Source: Bremia lactucae
Taxonomy: Eukaryota > Oomycota > Peronosporomycetes > Peronosporales > Peronosporaceae
Length of the DNA stretch: 23,396 nt
Reading direction: 5' to 3'
NCBI RefSeq assembly: GCF_004359215.1
Contig: NC_090610.1
Span: 6,912,255-6,935,650, forward strand
The notes under the pieces are model-generated. The model had not been told where the DNA came from, searched no databases, and saw only the letters and a list, made by a program, of their open reading frames with translations. The position numbers and the translations under genes are program-made. Positions 17,834 through 23,396 of this stretch are shown here, one piece after another; within the stretch, counting starts at the first letter, position 1, and each line of letters opens with the position of its first letter.

Positions 17834-19003
17834 CTATATTTTACATCCCACCGTATTGTTCTGAAGAACATCCTTTCTAGAAATGGGGGTTTGTGCTAGA
17901 ATAGTGACAGCATTATCCTTATTATAAGCATGTACAATGCGCCATTTACCATTTGGCTTTTTGACACAAATTGTCGGTGTCGAATGAGGAGATTTGCTCT
18001 CTCGTACCATTCCAGCCTCGTGCTTAGCACGGAAGAAATCGTCAATGACGTCACACTGCTCCCTTGGTAAAGGCCATTGTCTTGTGACACAGTATTTGGT
18101 TCCCGGAACTAAGTCATTTTCATGACGAACACCTCTATCCGGAGGAAAAAGAAATGGTGGATTATTACATACCACATCTTGGAATTCCTTAATTAAGGAA
18201 TAAAAGGAATCCGTAGGATCTTTAAGGATCGATGATCCATTTCGCGCACTAAGTGCAGCTTTTGTGTCATCCAGGACAGCTTCGTCTAGAAGTGACGATG
18301 AGTTTAACTCAATTGTTGGTCGAATGACCACCATTTCAGATAAGTCGCCAGCCCTTAAGGCTCGACCGCACTCATCAATAAACATTTTGTCTAGCTCTAA
18401 AAGAGCATGTAGCGAAGGGATTGCCGTAAGGCTAACTTCCCCCTCAATGTTACCGGTTACACCATTTACAAGCGTATGTAATTGCTCACTCGTATCACTT
18501 TGGGAAGGTATACACGCTTCGTGTCTATCCTGTCTTGGAGTGGAGACAATACGCCTTTTAGAGGCCGGGACATTCACGTCCCCGGTTTTTCCAGCCTGTA
18601 TTGGTTCTATACAAGACATGGTGTCGAATTTGACATCCGACAAGGAGTTAGGTAACTCAACTCCCTTATCCAGCGAACGTTTACGTGGCGCTTTACGTGC
18701 ATTAGGAGGGTTTGACCCAAAATACCCTGGCGAACCGCCAACAGTGTCACTATTGACACTCAGTATGGTGCCACCTCGGCCGACCACACTCGGTGGACTT
18801 AGACGTGCCACTCCACGTATCTCAGGGATATTGCACCCTTGATGATTCGGCCTTAGGCCAACAATGCTCTCAGCATTCAGTGAATCGTTATTACAACGAG
18901 TGTCACTCGACGGAGTACAAGCCGTCCCACTTATTTCTGCTGAGTCGGGCTCAGAATTTATGTTTTTTTTTACATTAGATTTGATTAACTCAGACAGACC
19001 CAT
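17834..19003 (-). pseudogene. Element C protease-RT linker plus RT fingers (389 codons open)
   Basis: This is the longest open frame in the window. Residues 1 to about 265 are a Ser/Asn/Pro-rich linker with [18 protein letters not shown] and [17 protein letters not shown]. Then come the pre-RT motif [37 protein letters not shown] and the RT fingers ([17 protein letters not shown]). B shows the same linker at 11763-10957. An unusually long, conserved-looking spacer between protease and RT is a family trait here. The frame ends at a stop just inside RT. Confidence 0.75.
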
Positions 19004-19439
19004 TCAATGATCCGCGCCAATAGCGCTTTTGTTGCCTAGCAAAGGTGGGCTCATGACACTCCAAAACTTTGCTAGGAACATTGCGAGTGGCGCCTAAGGT
19101 CTTAGACCTCCAATCGATCCATGGCTCATGGTGTTCTAACCAGGCCATACCAAGGATGAGATCATATTTCAAATCCAAATCAAGGACGAGACAGCGTTCC
19201 ATACTGTCAAAGTCCAGAAACTTTATACCTAAGCTCAATGGAACTTTGGGAACAGTGACACGAGTCCCAGTCGCTAAGCGAACAGTGATTGTATCACCTT
19301 CATGCGCTCTAAGCGCCTCAACGTATTGTTGACTTCCTTTAAGGGAAAGACGTCGAGCATAATTACAAGATGCTCCTGAATCAATTAAAATTGACCATGG
19401 CTTATCAAGGCCCTTCACAGTCGCTTGAGCGACTAGCAA
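18990..19439 (-). CDS. Element C aspartic protease (open frame)
   Basis: The 149-codon frame has [14 protein letters not shown] with the catalytic Asp at residue 20, a flap-like middle, and [16 protein letters not shown] at residues 95-110, the second conserved block of Gypsy proteases. The domain itself is uninterrupted. It ends 14 bases into the linker frame (19003), so protease and RT are now in different frames. The annotated start is the first in-frame start-like codon, not a real initiation site, since protease is cut from a polyprotein. Confidence 0.82.
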   Translation of the reverse strand: MLVAQATVKGLDKPWSILIDSGASCNYARRLSLKGSQQYVEALRAHEGDTITVRLATGTRVTVPKVPLSLGIKFLDFDSMERCLVLDLDLKYDLILGMAWLEHHEPWIDWRSKTLGATRNVPSKVLECHEPTFARQQKRYWRGSLNGSV

Positions 19440-19639
19440 GCCAGGCTTGTACTCTCGCCTCGTGCCATTGAGTACCGAGCTAATTGGGGCTAGGTTTTGT
19501 TTATTCTCACCTCCTAGAGGTTCAACAGAGCCTAGGTCTTATCTAGTAGGGCGCCCCGCACCTACTGGGTATCGACGTTTTCCCGCACCGTACCAGATCT
19601 CTGGTATTGTCTTAAGTCGGAGTTGGAGCTCTTTCGAGC

Positions 19640-20575
19640 TTTACGCAAATTTCGAAGAGGGCAGCCGGACGTAAATGTTTCGTGCCTCGGCGCATATACC
19701 ATCTACGGATGGTCTTATGCTATTCCACAGCTTGAAGAGCCTTTTCTCCTTCCGCAACAAGGCTTGAATCCATAGGTTCCGCTCTGTTAGACGGAACCCA
19801 TGTGCTCGAAGAGCTTGTTCGGTAAACAGGCGAGCTAACGCGAGCAGACTTAAAGTCGAACTCGGCGCGTAGCGCTATGGCAACTGCCTCTTCGAATGTA
19901 GCCGGATGGGATTCCGTCCGGGCAACGCTCTCATTGAGACCCACCATAAAGATGGTTACTACAATTACTTCTTGCACCGGGTCTTGACGCATAGATGCAA
20001 TGAGAGTTCTCAACTCCTGGACAAAGTCCTTGAGGGTTCTTTTACCCTGTCGAGTCGCTAGGAGCCGTGCTCGCACGCAAAAAGCCTGATCAGGCGGTGC
20101 AAACATGCTGGTCATTTGCTGTTTCAGCGAATCCCATGAGGGAAAAGCGTCGTTTACGGACGTGCTGCACGATAGTGCCCACTCCATGGCTCTACAATTA
20201 AGCTTGGAAATGGCCATAGCTACCTTTTGCCGTTCTGTTAAGAACAAGGCAGAATCAATTGACATTTCCATCTACTAATTTTAAAACGGGAGATTTCTCC
20301 CTCTTTTCTCTCAAATGTCATCACATTGACAGTGAAAGGGCGAGCCCTCGGCTCTGAGTCAGGTACAGCGATGTACCGGGTTGGCATAGATGCCACTAAA
20401 TGGTCCTGTACCTGACCGATCAGGGAGGCTTCGTACCGCATGAAGGCTTCAAGCCTTGCATGCAGGACCTCTGGTCCCTGAGAGATAATAAATTCAACGT
20501 GTTCAAGCCCAAAGAGGTTTTGAGCTTGTCATAAGCGGCGAGTTGCGCTTCTGACAATTCTGGAACCAATTCCAT
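19640..20575 (-). pseudogene. Element C gag
   Basis: It starts at ATG 20575-20573 ([19 protein letters not shown]). A missing base near 20515 shifts the frame; the N-terminal part continues at 20441-20238 and the capsid at 20271-19720. Capsid motifs are AMEWALSCS, FPSWDSLKQQMTSMFAPPDQ and LKDFVQELRTLIASM. A TAG follows LQAVE (19722-19720), and the zinc knuckle beyond it has lost its Cys residues (WYMRRGTKHLRPA). Compared with B it has the true ATG but a broken knuckle. Confidence 0.82.
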
Positions 20576-20621
20576 TTTCGTGAGGGTTTAGTCTTGCAAA
20601 GACTCAGGCGTAGATTGACTA

Positions 20622-20633
20622 CGAGTGCTACTA
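20622..20633 (-). other. Primer binding site of element C, mutated
   Basis: The sense strand reads TAGTAGCACTCG, two bases after the LTR. It differs from the B site by one base (TAG for TGG), which weakens pairing to the CCA end of the primer tRNA. Confidence 0.5.
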
Positions 20634-20635
20634 GG

Positions 20636-20945
20636 TGTAGCGAAGCTACCTCGCTCCTAAAGTCAGAGGAAGACTTTCAGACTCAGAGAGTCACTTAGTT
20701 CTATTGAACTAATGAATTTAACGACTCAGGGAGTCGTACAAGCTATTAAAGCTTAAGGAATCCTAGTTCAAGGGATTCAGGGGTTCGTAGACCAAGTGGC
20801 AACTAGTGTCCAAGAGGATATACCTTAGAAAGGCTTCTATCTCTTACAGATCAATGCGCAAGCCTTAGAAAGGCACTTAACGTTTTAAGATCGAATGGGA
20901 AACTGCACTTTATTCGGTTCTCCAACCGATGTGTGCCCCATTACA
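20636..20945 (-). repeat. 5' LTR of element C with internal deletion (310 bp)
   Basis: It starts TGTAGCGAAGC and ends GTGTGCCCCATTACA on the plus strand. Compared with the 485-bp LTRs it lacks about 170 bp, joining CACTTTATT directly to CGGTTCTCC near 20913. The missing part includes the hairpin/TATA-like region. Its outer edge abuts the truncated LTR of element D. Confidence 0.88.
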
Positions 20946-21170
20946 AATACAAACATGTACTAAAAGTCTTATTTGTCTTTCTCTTTGCGCGCCTCCAGCG
21001 CTGACTGGACCGCGGAGAAAGTAGATATAATGGTCTATCTCTACCAGTGGATAAGCTTTTAAAATATTACCATGTAAAGTAATATTCTCTAAATATTCTC
21101 TACCTTTTAGATAATATATTCATTAACAACCTTTAATTGTTAATTTCATGTAACGATACACCCCGTTACA
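20946..21170 (-). repeat. Truncated 3' LTR of element D
   Basis: Its inner end is TGTAACGGGGTGTATCG on the sense strand, directly next to a polypurine tract. The first 22 bases fold on themselves (TGTAACG at 21149-21155 and CGTTACA at 21164-21170). The outer end is lost where the C LTR begins at 20945. The matching remainder is not recognisable beyond 6501, and no target duplication is seen. Confidence 0.72.
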
Positions 21171-21186
21171 TCACCCCTCCCTTAAA
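21171..21186 (-). other. Polypurine tract of element D
   Basis: Sense strand TTAAGGGAGGGGTGA abuts TGTAACGGGG of the LTR, so this is the plus-strand primer site of family D. Confidence 0.78.
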
Positions 21187-21502
21187 CAACAATCACTCTG
21201 ACTGTCATTGGATAAAGTGGTCATTAAATGTGACGACTTAATTAAAAATGATGTTGATTGGTCAGAACCATCAGTTTAAATTCTATCGCATGAAGAATAA
21301 ATCCATGCAGGTGCTGGTAGTACGTCGCCTTCGGCTGCGGTTCATGCAGCTGCGGGTGACGCACTAATGTCTCTTGCGGCAGACGTTCCGTCTGCCGTAG
21401 CATCTACTTCTCGCGCAAAACTCGATGTCTGCGGGTGCACGGTGGTTTACCACGTGAATTCGACCCCTCCTCGAAGTCGACTACGAATGCGAGCCGGACG
21501 AA
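21187..21502. other. Element D 3' region between polypurine tract and antisense gene
   Basis: About 315 bp with no clear sense gene. On the plus strand an open stretch from an ATG at 21367 (MSLAADVPSAVASTSRAKLD) runs to a stop near 21536 and might be the out-of-frame N-terminus of the antisense gene. A perfect 9-bp hairpin with a 3-base loop lies at 21377-21397. Confidence 0.45.
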
Positions 21503-22740
21503 ATGGCCGACTCGAGGGGAATAGAAAAGTCGCCTGATAGACGTCAGGCGACTGACTATGAGCCTTCGAAAGAGAGGGCTTATTCTGATAGACGAGTTAA
21601 TAGACTGTTTCGTTCCGACGATGAGAATAATTCCTCATTGCCCGTTCCGTCTCCCGTACAGTCACCCGTACCTGTTCTTGTGGTACCCCTGCTTCAGTGG
21701 GTACCACTCAGGGGAGTGAAGACAATAAAATGTCTCATCTCGCCCCTGAAAAGAAGCCGTGGCTTTTGCCCGAACGGCTAATCAATAGCTTGTCTGGAAG
21801 GACTACTACTCCCAATAAACATCCCTTATTTATTGCGACAAAGCTACATGGCCTTGATCCCAGCGCGAAGAACTTTCGCGCTGAGGAAGATTTTTATCTC
21901 GATGCTTTTCGTAAGCATCGAGAGTTTACTGGCAAAAACAAGCGAGATAAAGTCTCGCTTATCAAGCCTGGAGCGCGTTCATTCGCAATGTCAAAGACAT
22001 TGGACGCGAAGCCTGGCTTCAAAAACTTAAGTTTAAGAAAAACCAACTCCAACCGATGCAAAGTATAAATTGCATCGGTTGTCACGTGAGGCTGGGCGTC
22101 CATGCCTCACGTGGGGTGATCCCTGTCCGTGTTGTGTTCACAACACGAAGAGAGTTAAAGGGGGTGTCTATTTCCTTTCTTCGCCCTGGCGAAGGGCTCG
22201 CATCTCAATTAAGACGCGGGATGCGATAGACGGTTTGCAATCGATTTACAAGCGCCAGGGGCGCGGGGTTTCCGATGGACCTTCTGATCCATCGGATGGG
22301 TCTCGTCATACTGACTGGCGAGGCCCTCAACGTTAGCAACCAGCTGGGAAAGAGGCTCCCAGCTGTCATTTGAAGGTGGATAGCCGCGCCAGCAAACAAG
22401 ATAACTCGTTCGCTGCCCCCTTCACATCACGGTGGTTTTGGATGCGTTCCACAAGGAAACGTTGACCACCGTGGGAATCCACCAATGGTTGTGGTGGAGG
22501 ATGGAAAATCAGATCCGAACCGTGTGTCGGATCTTGAGTCGAAGATCGACATACTCGATCGCTTCCTTCATAATTTGGAGTAGGGGCTTGATCACGAGCG
22601 CGGCAAGCGTCGCTTGTTAGAGCAGACGATGCAGACTCACCATTTCGAGCGGTTGGAAGACCATTCGAAGGGTGTGTACTCCATGTTGAAGTACGAACGG
22701 AACTACCACGCTCTTCGTGATGAGCTGTCGTCAGCTCATC
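21377..22740. repeat. Dense series of short perfect hairpins in element D
   Basis: Perfect stems read by eye (span, stem/loop): 21377-21397 (9/3), 21528-21553 (10/6), 21680-21707 (9/10), 21861-21883 (9/5), 21897-21923 (11/5), 21940-21960 (8/5), 22050-22081 (12/8), 22083-22113 (10/11), 22128-22147 (9/2), 22179-22194 (7/2), 22271-22296 (9/8), 22341-22365 (9/7), 22511-22534 (8/8), 22719-22740 (8/6). Many 5-6-bp ones lie between them. A further 10/5 hairpin is at 23234-23258. Each has a different sequence, so this is not a tandem repeat. Confidence 0.9.
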
Positions 22741-23006
22741 GCAGTTTCGAGGATATTCAGAACCGGCATGAGAATCTCCAGATTCAACATGAGCATCTGG
22801 TTCGCGATCACAAGAATCTCTTAGGGATTTTTGAAAAGGGTGGTCAGATCCGTCCTCGGAAGAAACCGCGTACTGATGGTACGGGCGGAGCCGACCAACG
22901 TGGCCATTCTAATATGTACGCATTGCCTCTGCGATGCAGTACACGGAAAGGCCCAATGAACTCGGGTAGTAATTTACTGCTACACACATTAGTGACTCAA
23001 GCTTAG
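21503..23006 (+). pseudogene. Element D antisense ORF, broken; long C-terminal coiled coil and basic tail
   Basis: The frame lies on the strand opposite to D pol, between the polypurine tract and the integrase C-terminus. Pieces in order are 21503-21690 (MADSRGIEKSPDRRQATDY), 21697-21960 (MSHLAPEKKPWLLPERLINS and AEEDFYLDAFRKHREFTGK), and about 21960-23006 in a third frame with stops at 22227, 22371 and 22581. The last part has SDLESKIDILDRFLHN, then a heptad-rich coiled coil of roughly 80 residues (FEDIQNRHENLQIQHEHLVR) and a basic, nuclear-signal-like RPRKKPRTDG. It ends opposite the integrase C-terminal domain. A related fragment in element B keeps the same peptide, which supports coding. 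Start and joins are uncertain; function is unknown. Confidence 0.55.
22209..22909 (-). pseudogene. Element D linker and chromodomain
   Basis: After a TAG at 22908-22906, pol continues in frame through VGRLRPYHQYAVSSED, a Ser/Asp/Thr-rich linker of about 110 residues, and PLVDSHGGQRFLVERIQNHR. A frameshift near 22410 then leads to TSYLVCWRGYPPSNDSWEPL, VEGLASQYDETHP and a stop at 22211-22209. Together these form a chromodomain with the two Trp cage positions (CWRGY, DSWEP) present. Its role would be targeting of integration. The whole stretch is antisense to the frame at 21503-23006. Confidence 0.82.
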
Positions 23007-23396
23007 GTAAGTTTACCGTAGAGAGTAGTACTAGGTCATTAACTTTAAATGAAAGAACGTTTGCTCTTCCATGTTTGTCAGCGTTCCGTTTCTGACAGTC
23101 CACTGCGTTAGCAATGGAATCCTGTACGAAACGGACTACTGATTCTCGAGTCAGCAGAAATTCCTCTGCTAACTCATTTGTTTTGTATTTTTCAGTGCCC
23201 TTTGGGCGCACTGCCATGAGAGTTTTCTCATCTTCGATGTCGATTGCTTCGACATCGACATCACTCGCGTCGTTGTTAACTTCGACGCGTGATGAGCATG
23301 AGCCAGAAATGGTTTTGCTCGTGCGAGTCCCCCCCCCCTTAAAATAGAGGATCCCTCTAATTGGGTGGGTATGCGAGGATGGCGTAAGCCATTCAC
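22909..23396 (-). pseudogene. Element D integrase post-core and C-terminal domain
   Basis: From the right edge the frame reads NGLRHPRIPTQLEGSS and ILRGGG, then shifts. The correct frame resumes as SKTISGSCSSRVEVNNDASD and continues DVDVEAIDIEDEKTL, EFLLTRESVVRFVQDSIANA and NVLSFKVNDLVLLSTVNLPK. The last is the integrase C-terminal domain with its basic DCQKRNADKHGR lead-in. The shift maps to a run of ten G on the sense strand (23338-23329). Downstream MRTY-stop-NGHVGRLRPY aligns with the usual end of this domain. Confidence 0.83.

Larger units (their letters stand above)
13609..20945 (-). mobile_element. Element C: second family-1 element in tandem with B
   Basis: On the minus strand it has a shortened 5' LTR (20636-20945), primer site, gag, protease, linker, a ruined RT, RNase H, integrase, chromodomain, polypurine tract and the shared LTR. 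Its 3' portion (14029-17100) is nearly identical to element B; the rest differs at many positions. Its RT active site is destroyed while the protease frame is open, the opposite of B. Confidence 0.88.
20946..23396 (-). mobile_element. Element D: 3' end of a second Ty3/Gypsy chromodomain family
   Basis: On the minus strand the window holds the integrase C-terminal part, linker, chromodomain, a long 3' region, polypurine tract and part of the 3' LTR. The proteins differ from family 1 (FVQDSIANAVDCQKRNADKH, VGRLRPYHQY, SYLVCWRGYPPSNDSWEP). They match a type of Gypsy pol I associate with Phytophthora genomes. The remainder of the element lies beyond the window's right end. Confidence 0.85.

Noticed and set aside
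6502..20945. Target-site duplication around the B-C tandem or around single elements
   Set aside because: I compared the 5 bases at each LTR edge and found no match.
20946..21170. Simple nested insertion of B-C into the D LTR
   Set aside because: The other half of the D LTR is not recognisable left of 6502 and no target duplication is seen, so recombination or deletion at the edge is as likely.
22084..22110. Zinc finger in the D antisense frame (CIGCHVRLGVH)
   Set aside because: It has only one Cys pair and lies in a region shaped by hairpins; too little to call a domain.
1..23396. Repeat-induced point mutation (C-to-T) as the cause of stops
   Set aside because: A few CAG-to-TAG changes are visible (4615, 8950), but many other changes and indels exist; no clear bias could be shown by eye.
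1..23396. Host genes, tRNA, rRNA
   Set aside because: No cloverleaf, rRNA segment or non-transposon protein was recognised.

Overview
The window is a block of nested and recombined Ty3/Gypsy LTR retrotransposons; I see no host gene. The pol proteins, the chromodomain C-termini and the LTR ends (TGTAAYGGGG...CCCCGTTACA) look like Gypsy elements of oomycetes (Peronosporales: Phytophthora or downy mildews). That host assignment comes from recognising protein flavour, not from a search. Nearly every reading frame is broken by stops or frameshifts, so this is decayed repeat DNA.

Layout. (A) 1-6235, plus strand: the 3' part of a family-1 element. Its integrase is expanded into about six head-to-tail copies of a ~690-bp module (1-3947). 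Integrase C-terminus, linker, chromodomain, polypurine tract and 3' LTR (5758-6235) follow. (Spacer) 6236-6501: LTR-like debris with a long hairpin. (B and C) 6502-20945, minus strand: two family-1 elements in the order LTR-B-LTR-C-LTR, sharing the middle LTR (13609-14093). Each has gag, protease, a long protease-RT linker, RT, RNase H, integrase and chromodomain, all with lesions. A 3.07-kb block (6922-9993 and 14029-17100) is nearly identical between B and C, while flanking parts differ much more. (D) 20946-23396, minus strand: the 3' end of a different Gypsy family, with truncated LTR, polypurine tract, 3' region, chromodomain and integrase C-terminus.

The most interesting signal is on the opposite strand. 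Family 1 carries an antisense reading frame of about 426 codons that starts just inside the 3' LTR/polypurine tract, runs antisense across the chromodomain and linker, and ends in a coiled coil opposite the integrase C-terminus. It is recognisable in A, B and C, and A-versus-B differences look constrained in the antisense frame. Family D has its own antisense frame in the same place, also ending in a coiled coil plus a basic tail. A piece of that D-type antisense gene is also embedded in the protease region of element B.

Second, the D 3' region (about 21370-22740) is studded with perfect short hairpins (stems of 7-12 bp) roughly every 40 bp, far more than chance. Third, several large palindromes and inversions (6392-6500, 9333-9388, 11916-12163) look like template-switch scars.
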